Both the position numbers and the translations under genes were made by a program. The notes below the pieces were generated by a model. That model saw nothing but the letters and a program-made list of their open reading frames with translations. It did not search any database and had not been told where the DNA came from. This document shows, piece after piece, positions 10,147 to 21,084 of a stretch of 64,000 bases of DNA. Origin of the DNA: Bosea sp. ANAM02 (GTDB taxonomy: Bacteria > Pseudomonadota > Alphaproteobacteria > Rhizobiales > Beijerinckiaceae). Position 1 is the first letter of the stretch. Each line of letters opens with the position of its first letter. The stretch is taken from NCBI RefSeq assembly GCF_011764485.1, contig NZ_AP022848.1:2012001-2076000 (forward strand). The letters are read 5' to 3'.

Positions 10147-12174
10147 ATGTCGTTTTCCCTCACGAGCCCGCCGCTCGCGCGCGCGCTCGCCGATCGCAAT
10201 TATTCCGACCCGACGCCGGTGCAGAGCGCCGTCATCGAAGACGCTGCCCGCGGGCGCGACCTGCTGGTCTCCTCGCAGACCGGCTCCGGCAAGACCATCG
10301 CCTATGGCCTCGCCATCGGCGAGACCCTGCTGGGCACCGCCGAGAAGCTCGGCCCCGCGGCCGAGCCGCTCGCCCTGATCATCGCGCCGACGCGCGAGTT
10401 GGCCTTGCAGGTGCAGCGCGAACTCGCCTGGCTCTATGCCCAGACCGGTGCGCGGGTGATTTCCTGCGTCGGCGGCATGGACCCGCGCCGCGAGGCGATG
10501 CTGCTCGACGAGGGCGCGCATATCGTGGTCGGCACGCCCGGCCGCCTGCGCGACCATATCGAGCGCCGTCGCCTCGACGTTTCCGCGCTCAAGGCCGTCG
10601 TGCTCGACGAGGCCGACGAGATGCTCGATCTCGGCTTCCGCGACGATCTCGAATTCATCCTGAAGACCGCGCCCGAGAGCCGCCGCAGCCTGCTGTTCTC
10701 TGCGACCTTCCCGAAGGCGATCGTGCAGCTCGCCCAGAGCTACCAGCGCGATGCGCTGCGCATCGAGGTGGAAGCGACCCGTCGCGGCCATGCCGATATC
10801 GCCTACAAGGCCGTGCGCGTCTTCCCGAAGGAAGCCGAGCTCGCGGTCGTCAACCTGCTGCGCTTCCACAACGCGCCGGTGGCGCTGGTCTTCTGCAACA
10901 CGCGCAACGCGGTGCGCCATCTCGAGGCGATCCTGCTGGAGCGTGGCTTCACCTCCGTCGCGCTCTCGGGCGAGCTCGGCCAGAACGAGCGCAACGCCGC
11001 GTTGCAGGCGCTGCGCGACGGCCGGGCGCGCGTCTGCGTCGCGACCGACGTCGCGGCGCGCGGCATCGACCTGCCGGGGCTCGACCTCGTCATCCATGCC
11101 GAATTGCCGAACGATTCCGAGGTGATGCAGCATCGCTCGGGCCGCACCGGCCGCGCCGGCAACAAGGGCACGAGCGTCCTGCTCGTGCCGCAGTCGCGCC
11201 GCCGCAAGGCCGAGCGCCTGCTGATGGAAGCCAAGGTCGAGGCCGAGTGGATCGGCCCGCCGACGGAAGAGGAAATCCGCGTTCTCGACCAGGAGCGCCT
11301 GCTCTCCGACCCGCTGCTCAACGGCGACGGCTCCGAGGACGATGCCGGCATGATCGAGGCGCTGATGGCCGGCCGCGAGGCGCGCGACATCGCCGCCGCG
11401 CTGGTCCGACTCTATCGCGCCCGCCTGCCCGCTGCGGAAGAGGTCGGCGATCCCGGCTTCGGCCGCGACGAGCGCCGCCCCGCTCGTACCAACGAGGATT
11501 ATGCTGCCAAGCGCCGTCCGTTCGGCGCTGGACGTGACGAGGGCGAGGATGGCGAGCGCCCGCGCAAGCCGGCCGGCCCGCGCGGCGACACCGTCTGGTT
11601 CCGCCTCGATATCGGCCGCAAGCAGGGCGCCGATCCGCGCCAGCTCCTGCCGATGCTGTGCCGCCGCGGGCGGATCACGCGCGACGAGGTCGGCGCGATC
11701 CGCATCTTCGACCGCGAGACCAAGGTCGAGATCGATGCCGATGTCGCCGATCGCTTCTATGAATCTGTTCGAATTCCGGATCGCGACAAGATCGTGATCG
11801 AGCCGACGACCGAGGCCGAGCGCCGCCCGGCGAAGTCCTTCGCAGACAAGGCCGAGCGTCCGGCCGCGCCGCGCAAGAGCTGGGGCGACGATCAGGCCTC
11901 GGGCGAGGATCGGGGGCCGCGCAAGCGCTTCCCGCCGCGCGATGGCGACTATCGTGAGCCGCGCGCAGACGATCGCAAGCCCTATCGCGCTGACAGCCGG
12001 CCTCCGCGTGACGACGCGCGTCCGCCGCGCCGTGACGACGGCAAGCCCGGCGGCGGCTTCAAGAAGCCGTTCGCGGGGAAGGGCAAGCCTTTCGCCGGCA
12101 AACCCGAAGGCGGGCGTCCGGGCGGCCCCAAGCCGTTCGGCAAGGGCAGGCCGCGCAGCGGCCCCCGCGGCTGA
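10147..12174 (+). CDS. DEAD-box ATP-dependent RNA helicase with DbpA-type RNA-binding domain
   Basis: ATP-dependent RNA helicase, probably for ribosome assembly or RNA decay. Motifs in order: Q motif near DPTPVQSAVI, motif I SQTGSGKT (43-50), APTRELA, DEAD at 154-157, SAT at 185-187, then HRSGRTGRAG of motif VI. A second domain near residues 485-550 (VWFRLDIGRKQGADPRQLLP to FYESV) resembles the DbpA RNA-binding domain. The last 110 residues are rich in Arg, Lys, Gly and Pro and look disordered and RNA-binding. At 675 residues it is longer than E. coli DbpA because of this tail. Confidence 0.92.
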   Translation: MSFSLTSPPLARALADRNYSDPTPVQSAVIEDAARGRDLLVSSQTGSGKTIAYGLAIGETLLGTAEKLGPAAEPLALIIAPTRELALQVQRELAWLYAQTGARVISCVGGMDPRREAMLLDEGAHIVVGTPGRLRDHIERRRLDVSALKAVVLDEADEMLDLGFRDDLEFILKTAPESRRSLLFSATFPKAIVQLAQSYQRDALRIEVEATRRGHADIAYKAVRVFPKEAELAVVNLLRFHNAPVALVFCNTRNAVRHLEAILLERGFTSVALSGELGQNERNAALQALRDGRARVCVATDVAARGIDLPGLDLVIHAELPNDSEVMQHRSGRTGRAGNKGTSVLLVPQSRRRKAERLLMEAKVEAEWIGPPTEEEIRVLDQERLLSDPLLNGDGSEDDAGMIEALMAGREARDIAAALVRLYRARLPAAEEVGDPGFGRDERRPARTNEDYAAKRRPFGAGRDEGEDGERPRKPAGPRGDTVWFRLDIGRKQGADPRQLLPMLCRRGRITRDEVGAIRIFDRETKVEIDADVADRFYESVRIPDRDKIVIEPTTEAERRPAKSFADKAERPAAPRKSWGDDQASGEDRGPRKRFPPRDGDYREPRADDRKPYRADSRPPRDDARPPRRDDGKPGGGFKKPFAGKGKPFAGKPEGGRPGGPKPFGKGRPRSGPRG

Positions 12175-12200
12175 GTTTCAGCCTTCAACGAGAAAGCACC

Positions 12201-12292
12201 GTCATCCCGGACAAGCTGCGCAGCAGCGCCGATCCGGGATCCATCGAAGGCTCACCGCTCTACGATGGATTCCGGGTCCAGCCCGGGATGAT
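12201..12292. repeat. Palindromic intergenic repeat, family B
   Basis: Starts GTCATCCCGG and ends with CCGGGATGATGG, with an inner inverted pair around GATCCATCG and CGATGGATT. Other copies are at 15870, 27131 and 49431. It lies just after the helicase stop and may act as a transcript end, although no T-run follows. Confidence 0.82.
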
Positions 12293-12364
12293 GGCGCGTT
12301 TTCGCGGACGAATGTTGCACTTCAAGCGCCGCAGCCTGTCGGGCGACGCTCTCGTTCCCTCTCC

Positions 12365-12439
12365 TCAGCGCAGGCCGAGGAAAGACAGGATCGCGAGTAC
12401 GACCACGATGAGGCCGATGATATAAATGATGTTGTTCAT
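12365..12439 (-). CDS. 24-residue hydrophobic membrane peptide
   Basis: A short frame starting MNNIIYIIGLIVVV and ending FLGLR, with a run of hydrophobic residues spanning almost its whole length, so a single membrane helix. A GGGGG purine block lies 6-10 bases before the ATG. Peptides of this pattern, beginning MNNIIYIIG, recur in alphaproteobacteria to my knowledge, without known function. The frame ends in a proper stop and the next gene on the same strand lies about 100 bp upstream. Real but functionally unknown. Confidence 0.7.
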   Translation of the reverse strand: MNNIIYIIGLIVVVLAILSFLGLR

Positions 12440-12535
12440 GAAAAGCCCCCTGACGGAATGGAGCCTTGCGGCTCGATCTGGCAGGGGGTGAACCCGTTTT
12501 GGGCGCCAAAGGTTCCCGCTTGGCGCTTGCCGACC

Positions 12536-13327
12536 TCAGCCCACGACCTTGCGGTAGAGGTGCCAGGTTGCATGACCGAGCACCGGCATGACCACGATCA
12601 GGCCGACCAGCATCGGCAGGCAGCCGAGCACCAGCAAGCCGGTCACCATCAGGCCCCAGATCATCATCACGCGCGGGTTGGCCTCGACGGCGGCGATCGA
12701 GGTGCGGATCGCGGTCGGCGCGTCGACATGCCGGTCGATGATCAGCGGGAAGGACACGACCGAGATCGAGAAGGCGAGGATCGCCAGCAGGAGCCCGATC
12801 GCATTGCCGATCACCATCATGATCCAGCCGTCGCCCGTGGTGAAAACCGCGCGCAGAAAATCGGCGGTCGAGACATCGGCCGGCAGGCCGAGGATGCCGC
12901 GATAGAGGAACCAGGCGCTGAACAGCCAGGCGAGGAAGATGCCGGTCAGCATCGCGCCGAGCAGGGCGATCTGCCCGATCGAGGGCGAGCGCAGCACCTC
13001 GAAGGCGTGGACCCAGGACGAGTCCATGCCCTTCTCGCGCCGGCGGCTGATCTCGTAGAGCCCGATCGCGGCGAAGGGGCCGAGCAGCGCGAAGCCCGAG
13101 AGCAGCGGGAAGAGCAAGGGAAAGATGTTGTAGCTCACGGTGAGCTGCGCCAGCAGGATGCCGGCGACGGGGTAGATCAGGGCGATGAAGACGAGATGGC
13201 TCGGCTGTGCCTTGAAATCCTCCCAGCCGTGTAGCAGCGCCTCGGTCAGGTCCCGCGTGGTGATCGTCCTGACGCGCGGCTGCTGGAGCGAAACAATGTC
13301 GTGAACTGTGCCGTCGAGATTGGCCAT
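12536..13327 (-). CDS. DUF2189 family integral membrane protein
   Basis: Membrane protein of 263 residues with several hydrophobic helices (HLVFIALIYPVAGILLAQLT, LLFPLLSGFALLGPFAAIGL, LLGAMLTGIFLAWLFSAWF and others). The pattern, including GLYEISRRREKG and the start of the hydrophobic region after a short soluble N-terminus, matches DUF2189. Function is unknown. The ATG follows GGGAGACACGCC; an in-frame ATG 33 bp upstream has no such site. The 24-residue peptide gene lies downstream on the same strand and may be cotranscribed. Confidence 0.8.
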   Translation of the reverse strand: MANLDGTVHDIVSLQQPRVRTITTRDLTEALLHGWEDFKAQPSHLVFIALIYPVAGILLAQLTVSYNIFPLLFPLLSGFALLGPFAAIGLYEISRRREKGMDSSWVHAFEVLRSPSIGQIALLGAMLTGIFLAWLFSAWFLYRGILGLPADVSTADFLRAVFTTGDGWIMMVIGNAIGLLLAILAFSISVVSFPLIIDRHVDAPTAIRTSIAAVEANPRVMMIWGLMVTGLLVLGCLPMLVGLIVVMPVLGHATWHLYRKVVG

Positions 13328-13492
13328 GGCGTGTCTCCCGGTTCTGGCCCGGTTCGCCAATGGCGGGCGACGTGATCCTTGGCGTCAACCGCCTGCGGCG
13401 TCGAGCTTCCAATTCCCAGCCCGGCAATCATACGCGCGAATGCCCGATTTGTCGCAGGCATTCGCGCGGATGTGAGTCGCTCGAGGATCATA

Positions 13493-13607
13493 GCCCTCAT
13501 CCTGAGGAGCAGCCGAAGGCTGCGTCTCGAAGGATGATTCAGCTATCACCGGAGCCCCCTGAAGCCTCCTTCTGGACGCCGCTTGCGCGGCTCCTCAGGA
13601 TGAGGGC
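13493..13607. repeat. Palindromic intergenic repeat, family A
   Basis: Ends GCCCTCATCCTGAGGAGC and GCTCCTCAGGATGAGGGC are a near-perfect inverted repeat; the interior has CGTCTCGAAGGATG. It lies in the 355 bp between the divergent DUF2189 and ligA genes; outside the repeat I see no further gene. Confidence 0.85.
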
Positions 13608-13673
13608 TGAGGGTGGGTTGAGTGGTGGGGGGTGTCGGTTCCTGCCCTTTCTCGTCACGCGCATCTCGCCTAA

Positions 13674-15848
<2,175 letters not shown>

Positions 15849-15869
15849 GGAACCGTCCATTCCCCCGCT

Positions 15870-15981
15870 GTCATCCCGGGCGCAGCGAAGCGCAGACCCG
15901 GGATCCATTCCGGAACCTTCATCGGGAGCGCTCCGGAATGGATCCCGGATCGGCGCCGCTGCGCGGCTTGTCCGGGATGAC
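15870..15981. repeat. Palindromic intergenic repeat, family B
   Basis: GTCATCCCGGGCGCAGCGAA at one end and CTTGTCCGGGATGAC at the other; inner inverted pair GGATCCATTCCGGA and TCCGGAATGGATCC. With the family A copy at 16173 it accounts for much of the 538 bp between ligA and the AraC-type gene. The 190 bp between the two repeats holds nothing I recognise. Confidence 0.85.
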
Positions 15982-16172
15982 GGAGTGGAGAGGGCGGATA
16001 TTTCTTTCGCGGCCGAACGTGGCTTCCGACTCGAAGCCGGGGATCGCTGCCGGCACGTCGGCAAGGATGCCGCAGGTCCCGACGCGGCCCATCTCACGCC
16101 TCATCGCCTTCGGCAGATTCATGAGTGAGTCTGCGCAGGCGCGACTGCGCACGCGCTCTGACGCTATGTGAA

Positions 16173-16280
16173 CCCTCATCCTGAGGAGCTGCGCCAGCGG
16201 CGTCTCGAAGGACGCTCCAGGTTCCGGAGACAGCTGGAGCGCCCTTCGAGACGGCCCTTCGGGCCTCCTCAGGACGAGGG
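16173..16280. repeat. Palindromic intergenic repeat, family A
   Basis: Copy with CCCTCATCCTGAGGAGC and CCTCCTCAGGACGAGGG ends and the inner CGTCTCGAAGGACGCTCCAG arm matched by GAGCGCCCTTCGAGACG. Confidence 0.83.
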
Positions 16281-16386
16281 CTGCGGAAATCGGAGCGGCT
16301 TCTGATCTCAAGACCGATCGGGCGCGTGATGCGCCCGATCACTTTTCTTCAAGACAGCTCGGCAGGCTTCTGCGCTATCCTTGGGC

Positions 16387-17250
16387 ATGCAGTCGATCTC
16401 GCAGGAACAGGCCTTGCTGGAGACCCCGCTCAGGGCGGGGGAGAGCGCGCATCTGTTCGCCGCGCGCCGCTTCGACGGGCTCGAATTCCTCGCGGCGACC
16501 TTCCGCACCCACGCCTATGCCCCGCATGCCCATGACACCTATGCGATCGGCACGATCGAGATGGGTTGCGAAGTCTGGCATGCGCGCGGGCAGAAGCTCT
16601 ATGCCGGCCCCGGCGACATCGTGATGAACCACCCGCTCGACGTCCATGACGGCGCGCCGAGCGAGGGCGGCTATCGCTACCGGATGAGCTATCCTTCCGT
16701 CGAACTGATGCAGGAGATCGCGGCGTCGCTGACGGGCGGCGAGGCAGTCGGCACGCCGTTCTTCCGCGATCCCGTCGTGCAGGACCCGGCCGGTGCCGCG
16801 CTGTTCAGCGTTGCGCATCGCCTGCTGGAAGAAGGCATCGACGCGCTGGCGGGCGAGGAGGCGCTGCTGCGCGCCTATGCCCATATGCTGGCGCGCCATG
16901 CCGACCTCTCGGTGCGAGCGGTCGGGCGCGAGGACGGGCCGGTGGCGCGCACGCGCCGGGCGATCGAGGCACGCTACGAGGAAGACCTCTCGCTGGCCGA
17001 TCTCGCGGCGCTGGCCGGTTTGCCGCGCCACCACCTGATCCGGGCCTTCCGGCGCGAGACCGGGCTGACGCCGCATGCCTATCTCATCGACGTGCGCGTG
17101 CGGCGGGCGCGCGAGCGATTGCGGCGCGGCGAGAGCCTGGGCGAGGTCGCAGCTGCGACGGGCTTCTGCGACCAGCCGCATCTGACGCGGGCCTTCAAGG
17201 CGCGGCTCGGGGTGACGCCCGGCGCCTTCCGCGCGGCGCATGCCGGCTGA
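16387..17250 (+). CDS. AraC family transcriptional regulator
   Basis: Transcription factor of 287 residues with an N-terminal cupin-type sensing domain (HAHDTYAIGTIEMG, GPGDIVMNHPLDVHDG) and two helix-turn-helix motifs at the C-terminus (LSLADLAALAGLPRHHLIRAF and LGEVAAATGFCDQPHLTRAF). It is followed 27 bp later on the same strand by azlCD, so it probably controls that exporter; the inducer is unknown but an amino acid would fit. The ATG is preferred to a TTG two codons earlier. Confidence 0.9.
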   Translation: MQSISQEQALLETPLRAGESAHLFAARRFDGLEFLAATFRTHAYAPHAHDTYAIGTIEMGCEVWHARGQKLYAGPGDIVMNHPLDVHDGAPSEGGYRYRMSYPSVELMQEIAASLTGGEAVGTPFFRDPVVQDPAGAALFSVAHRLLEEGIDALAGEEALLRAYAHMLARHADLSVRAVGREDGPVARTRRAIEARYEEDLSLADLAALAGLPRHHLIRAFRRETGLTPHAYLIDVRVRRARERLRRGESLGEVAAATGFCDQPHLTRAFKARLGVTPGAFRAAHAG

Positions 17251-17277
17251 AACAGCTTTCAAGAGAACCGGAACTCC

Positions 17278-17991
17278 ATGTCGACGATGCGTGACGACAT
17301 CAGGCGCGGCCTGAACGATATCTGGCCGGCTGCCGTGGCGGCGGCGCCGATCGGCCTGCTCTTCGGTGCGGTCGCGGCCAGCAAGGGGCTCTCGCCCCTG
17401 GAAGTCTTCCTGATGAGCATCATGGTCTTTGCCGGCGGGGCGCAGTTCGCCGCGATCGAGCTCTGGGCGAGCCCGGCGCCGGTCGCCGCGCTGGTGTTCT
17501 CGACGCTGCTCATCAACGCGCGCCATGTGCTGATGGGCGCCTCGCTCGCGCCGAAGCTCCAGGGCTTCAGCCGCTGGCAGAAATTCCTCGGCCTCTACTA
17601 CATGGCCGACGAGAACTGGGCGCTGGCCGAGAAGCGCGCCCGCACGCACCGCCTGACGCCGGCCTACTGGTTCGCGATGGTCATCCCCTTCGTTGCGGGC
17701 TGGCTGATCAACTCGACGCTCGGCGCGATGATCGGCGCGGTGCTCGGCGATCCCAAGCGGCTCGGTGCCGATTTCGCCTTCACGGCGCTGTTCATCGCGC
17801 TCGTCGCCGCCTTCTGGAAGGGGCGGGTGACGTTCTGGACGGTCGTGGCTGCCGGCATCGCCTCGGCCGTGACCTATCGATTGGCGGGGCCGCCCTGGCA
17901 TGTCGCGGCGGGGGCGCTCTGCGGATTGCTGGCGGCCTGGCTCGCGGCGGGTAGCGAAGAGCAGCCGGTCACCGAGGAGGCCAAGGCGTGA
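17278..17991 (+). CDS. azlC: AzlC family branched-chain amino acid exporter, large subunit
   Basis: Inner-membrane protein of 237 residues, the large subunit of the two-component AzlCD exporter (BrnFE in Corynebacterium, YgaZH in E. coli). Family features: the N-terminal GLNDIWPAAVAAAPIGLLFG, the VFAGGAQFAAIELW segment, INARHVLMGASLAPKL, and several transmembrane helices. The stop overlaps the azlD start, as usual. Exports valine or related amino acids in characterised members; substrate here is inferred. Confidence 0.9.
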   Translation: MSTMRDDIRRGLNDIWPAAVAAAPIGLLFGAVAASKGLSPLEVFLMSIMVFAGGAQFAAIELWASPAPVAALVFSTLLINARHVLMGASLAPKLQGFSRWQKFLGLYYMADENWALAEKRARTHRLTPAYWFAMVIPFVAGWLINSTLGAMIGAVLGDPKRLGADFAFTALFIALVAAFWKGRVTFWTVVAAGIASAVTYRLAGPPWHVAAGALCGLLAAWLAAGSEEQPVTEEAKA

Positions 17992-18287
17992 GCGTCGATC
18001 CGATCAATCTCCTCGCCTTCCTCGGCATGGCGATCGTGACCTATTTCACGCGCGTTGCCGGGCTCGCTCTGGCCGGGCGGCTCAGCCTCTCGCCGCGGGC
18101 GCAGGCCGCCTTCGACGCGATCCCGCCCGCCGTGCTGATCGCGGTGATCGCGCCGAGCGCGCTCGCGACCGGCTGGGCCGAGACGGCCGCCGCGGCGGTC
18201 ACGGCGCTCGCGGCGACGCGGCTGCCCTTGCTGGGCGTGGTTGCGGTTGGCGTGGTTGCGGTGGTCGGGTTCAGGATGGTGATGTGA
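17988..18287 (+). CDS. azlD: AzlD family branched-chain amino acid exporter, small subunit
   Basis: Small partner subunit of 99 residues with four hydrophobic helices. The motifs YFTRVAGLALAG and FDAIPPAVLIAVIAPS are typical of AzlD. Starts at a GTG that overlaps the azlC stop (GTGA), so the two are translationally coupled. Confidence 0.88.
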   Translation: MSVDPINLLAFLGMAIVTYFTRVAGLALAGRLSLSPRAQAAFDAIPPAVLIAVIAPSALATGWAETAAAAVTALAATRLPLLGVVAVGVVAVVGFRMVM

Positions 18288-18320
18288 CCACATCTGTCCC
18301 GGCCTTGATGGGAGGGGCGC

Positions 18321-18474
18321 GGGGAACCCTCTCCCGGAGGGAGAGGGCAGGGTGAGGGGTAGGTCCCTCACCGCATTTCTGTGAGATGGTCGCTGCGCGG
18401 CGGTGAGGCAAAGTTCCGCTGGTCCAGGGGCCTACACCTCACCCCTGCCCCTCTCCTTACAGGAGAGGGGTTCC
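18321..18474. repeat. Palindromic intergenic repeat, family C
   Basis: GGGGAACCCTCTCCCGGAGG and AGGGTGAGGGG on one side are matched by CCTCACCCCTGCCCCTCTCC and AGGAGAGGGGTTCC on the other. Copies lie at 22132 and 28932. This one fills the space between the convergent azlD and aminopeptidase genes and could serve as a bidirectional transcript end. Confidence 0.85.
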
Positions 18475-18483
18475 TCACGCTCT

Positions 18484-20346
18484 TCACAAAGCCCGGCAGG
18501 CCTGCTCCAACCAGGCCTTCGCCTCGCCCTCGACCTGCGGCGCAAGCTTCTCCCAGACCTTGGCGTGATAGGAGTCGATCCAGGCGATCTCGCCGGCATC
18601 GAGCATGTCCTTCTCGATCAGGGCGCGCTCATAGGGGCACCAGGTGATCGTCTCGAAGCCGTAGATCGTCCGCTCGGCGCCGGGTATCTGACGCTCCTCG
18701 ACGACGATCAGGTTCTCGATGCGGATGCCGTATTCGCCTTCCTTGTAGTAGCCGGGCTCGTTGGAGAGGATCATGCCCGGCTCCAATGGCGTGGTGCCGA
18801 GCTTGGAGAGGCGCTGCGGCCCCTCATGCACCGAGAGATAGCTGCCGACGCCATGGCCGGTGCCATGGTCGAAATCAAAGCCGCCCTGCCAGAGCGGAAG
18901 CCGGGCGAAGGCATCGAGCTGCGCGCCCGAGGTGCCCTTGACGAAGACCAGCCGCGAGATCGCGACATGGCCCTTGAGCACGCGGGTATAGCGGTCGCGC
19001 ATCTCGGCCGTGGCTAAGCCGATCACCATGGTGCGGGTGATGTCGGTGGTGCCGTCCTCATACTGGCCGCCTGAATCGACCAGGAAGATGCCGGGCTCCA
19101 GCCTGCGGTTGCTCGCCTCGCTGACGCGGTAGTGCGGCAGCGCGGCATTGGGGCCGGCGCCGGCGATGGTGGTGAAGGAGACGTCCTTGAGCAGGCCGGT
19201 CCCGAGTCGCTCGGCCTCGAGAGCGGCGACGGCATCGATCTCGGTCAGGCCGCCCTTAGGCGCCTCGCGGGCGAGCCAGGCGAGGTAGCGCGCCATGACG
19301 GCGCCGTCGCGCAGATGGGCATTGCGGGCGCCTTCGAGCTCGGCTGCGTTCTTGCGCGCCTTCATCAGCGCGATCGGGTCGGTGCCGGCATCGGGCGTGC
19401 CGCCGGCCTCGCGGATCAGGGTCGCCAGTGCGGAAGCGGCGGTGGTCGAGTCGAGCCGGACCTTGGCCCTGGCGGCGCCGAGCCTGGCGATCTGCCTGTC
19501 GAGATCGGCCGGCGGGGCGATCTCGCCGACCGCGCCGATCGCATCGCCGGCCTCGTTGGTGACCTTCTCCGGCGCGAGGAAGACGGTCGGCCGGCCCTCG
19601 CGCGGGACAATGGAATAGCCGAGCGGCAGCGGCGTGTGCTCGACATCGCCGCCGCGAATGTTGAAGACCCAGGCGAGCGCATGCGGATCGGAGACGACGA
19701 GCGCGTCGACCTTGGCCTCGGCCAGCGCCTTCTGGATGCGGACGAGCTTCGCGGCGCTGTCCTCGCCGGCAAAGGCGGCCGGATGCGCCTTGACCGGCGC
19801 GGTCGGCGGGGCCGGCCGGTCGCTCCAGAGTGCGTCGATCGGATTAGCCTTGAGGGCGACGAGGCTGCCGCCGGCGGCGGCCACAGCCTTTTCGAGGCGG
19901 GCGAGCCCATCGACCGTATGCAGCCAGGGATCGTAGCCGAGCTTGCCGCCGGCCGGCAGGTTCTGCTCGATCCAGCGCTCCAATGGCGTCTCCTCCATGC
20001 GGACCGGCGTGACGACCTTGGTGTCGGTCTGCTCGGCCGACTGGATGGTGTAGCGGCCGTCGACGATCAGCGCGGTCTTGTCGGCCAGCACGACGGCGTT
20101 GCCGGCCGAGCCGGTGAAGCCGGTCAGCCAGGCCAGGCGGGCCATATGCGCCGGGACATACTCGCCCTGGTGCTCGTCGGCGCGCGGGACGATGAAGCCG
20201 TCGAGACCCTGAGCGGCCAGTGCCTTGCGCAGGGCGGCGACGCGGCCGGCGACCAGCTTCGGATCGCTCGGCTCGGAGAAAGACTGGAAACGGCAGGTCG
20301 GCAGGGTCGAATCGGTCATGGCGAGGTCCGGCTGAAGTCTTGGCAT
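18484..20346 (-). CDS. pepP: Aminopeptidase P family protein (M24)
   Basis: Cytoplasmic metallopeptidase that removes an N-terminal residue before proline. The form is the long one of about 620 residues, with two creatinase-like N-terminal domains (VPRADEHQGEYVPAHMARLAWLTG is split by the first) and a C-terminal pita-bread domain. Metal ligands lie in DSGGQYEDGTTDITRT, GTGHGVGSYLSVHEG, EPGYYKEGEYGIRIEN and the segment before it. The start at 20346 has a GAGG site 5 bp upstream; an ATG at 20319 is also plausible. Symbol given by family, since several paralogues share it. Confidence 0.88.
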   Translation of the reverse strand: MPRLQPDLAMTDSTLPTCRFQSFSEPSDPKLVAGRVAALRKALAAQGLDGFIVPRADEHQGEYVPAHMARLAWLTGFTGSAGNAVVLADKTALIVDGRYTIQSAEQTDTKVVTPVRMEETPLERWIEQNLPAGGKLGYDPWLHTVDGLARLEKAVAAAGGSLVALKANPIDALWSDRPAPPTAPVKAHPAAFAGEDSAAKLVRIQKALAEAKVDALVVSDPHALAWVFNIRGGDVEHTPLPLGYSIVPREGRPTVFLAPEKVTNEAGDAIGAVGEIAPPADLDRQIARLGAARAKVRLDSTTAASALATLIREAGGTPDAGTDPIALMKARKNAAELEGARNAHLRDGAVMARYLAWLAREAPKGGLTEIDAVAALEAERLGTGLLKDVSFTTIAGAGPNAALPHYRVSEASNRRLEPGIFLVDSGGQYEDGTTDITRTMVIGLATAEMRDRYTRVLKGHVAISRLVFVKGTSGAQLDAFARLPLWQGGFDFDHGTGHGVGSYLSVHEGPQRLSKLGTTPLEPGMILSNEPGYYKEGEYGIRIENLIVVEERQIPGAERTIYGFETITWCPYERALIEKDMLDAGEIAWIDSYHAKVWEKLAPQVEGEAKAWLEQACRAL

Positions 20347-20502
20347 CGTCGCCTCGCGTCGCTGAAAGTGCCAGTGCAAAAGCGTCGGCGCGGTGCTGCC
20401 CATTCGGTGGGACGGTGCTGCCTTCAGGCTCCGCATTGTGCCGATTGGTTATGCAATCTACGCAAACATTAAAGGATATGGACAGATCGCATGCGTTTTG
20501 TG

Positions 20503-20529
20503 CATATCTTGCATATGCGAACATATCTT
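20503..20529. promoter_or_regulatory. Repeated CATATCTT motif between divergent genes
   Basis: CATATCTT occurs at 20503 and 20522, 19 bp apart, with the palindrome GCATATGC between them, and GTGCG/CGCAAGTGCG nearby. The spacing of nearly two helix turns and the AT-rich context suggest a regulator or sigma-factor site serving the small gene at 20617 or the aminopeptidase. No known site was recognised. Confidence 0.3.
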
Positions 20530-20616
20530 CTCGCAAGTGCGAAATGACCCCACTTTGGTCGCATAAGAGAACGAGGAAGCGACCGGGACTGTCCTTCGTT
20601 TTTCGGAGATGGACCC

Positions 20617-20853
20617 ATGACCTATGTGTTGAACAATGCCGACGTGCTGCCCGTTGCCGTGGTAGCCGAGACCAAGGCCGACCGGCCGGGCCTGATGCAG
20701 CGGATCTTCGCCGCACTGCTGGAAAGCCGGATGCGTTCCGCAACCCGCGAACTGCGCGCCCGCAACCTCCTCGTCAACGAGGCTGAGATCGTCCTGGGCG
20801 GCTTCCCGTCCGCGACGCTGTCGAGCGACGTCTCCCTGCCTTTCAACCGCTGA
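20617..20853 (+). CDS. Hypothetical 78-residue protein
   Basis: I do not recognise this protein. It has a hydrophobic-acidic N-terminus and a central basic amphipathic stretch, GLMQRIFAALLESRMRSATR, followed by ELRARNLLVNEAEI, which recalls small DUF1127-type proteins only loosely. Preceded by TTTTTCGGAGATGGACCC, which has a good ribosome site. It lies 56 bp upstream of another small gene on the same strand, and a terminator follows that gene, so the two look like a short unit of their own. Confidence 0.6.
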   Translation: MTYVLNNADVLPVAVVAETKADRPGLMQRIFAALLESRMRSATRELRARNLLVNEAEIVLGGFPSATLSSDVSLPFNR

Positions 20854-20909
20854 ATTCACGCCGCCGCGGCCCTGAGCCGCGCAGCCGACTACCCCTGAGG
20901 ATCTTCACC

Positions 20910-21038
20910 ATGATCGCCGTCATCAAGCACATCTACGAACAGATCGCCGACGCTGCGAAGTTCACCGCCGCCGTCTGGCACGATGCCCGCAGCCTGCAGG
21001 CCGATGCCGAGAAGAAGTACGGCTATATCGGCTTCTGA
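20910..21038 (+). CDS. Hypothetical 42-residue protein
   Basis: Short frame starting MIAVIKHIYEQIADAAKFTA and ending KKYGYIGF. A TGAGGA ribosome site lies 8 bases before the ATG. The frame is mildly charged and helical, with no membrane segment. Its coding feel (GC-rich third positions) and its place between a small gene and a strong terminator argue that it is real. Function unknown; the ending YGYIGF is distinctive and could be searched for. Confidence 0.6.
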   Translation: MIAVIKHIYEQIADAAKFTAAVWHDARSLQADAEKKYGYIGF

Positions 21039-21084
21039 GCGGTAACGCGTAACGACCTCGCGCTTCCCTTGGGAGCGCCGGAGG

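Noticed and set aside
12252..13427. A 391-residue frame overlapping the DUF2189 gene
   Set aside because: Same strand but another frame, Arg/Ala/Pro-rich, and it runs across the repeat and the small peptide gene. The DUF2189 frame has clear membrane helices and a ribosome site.
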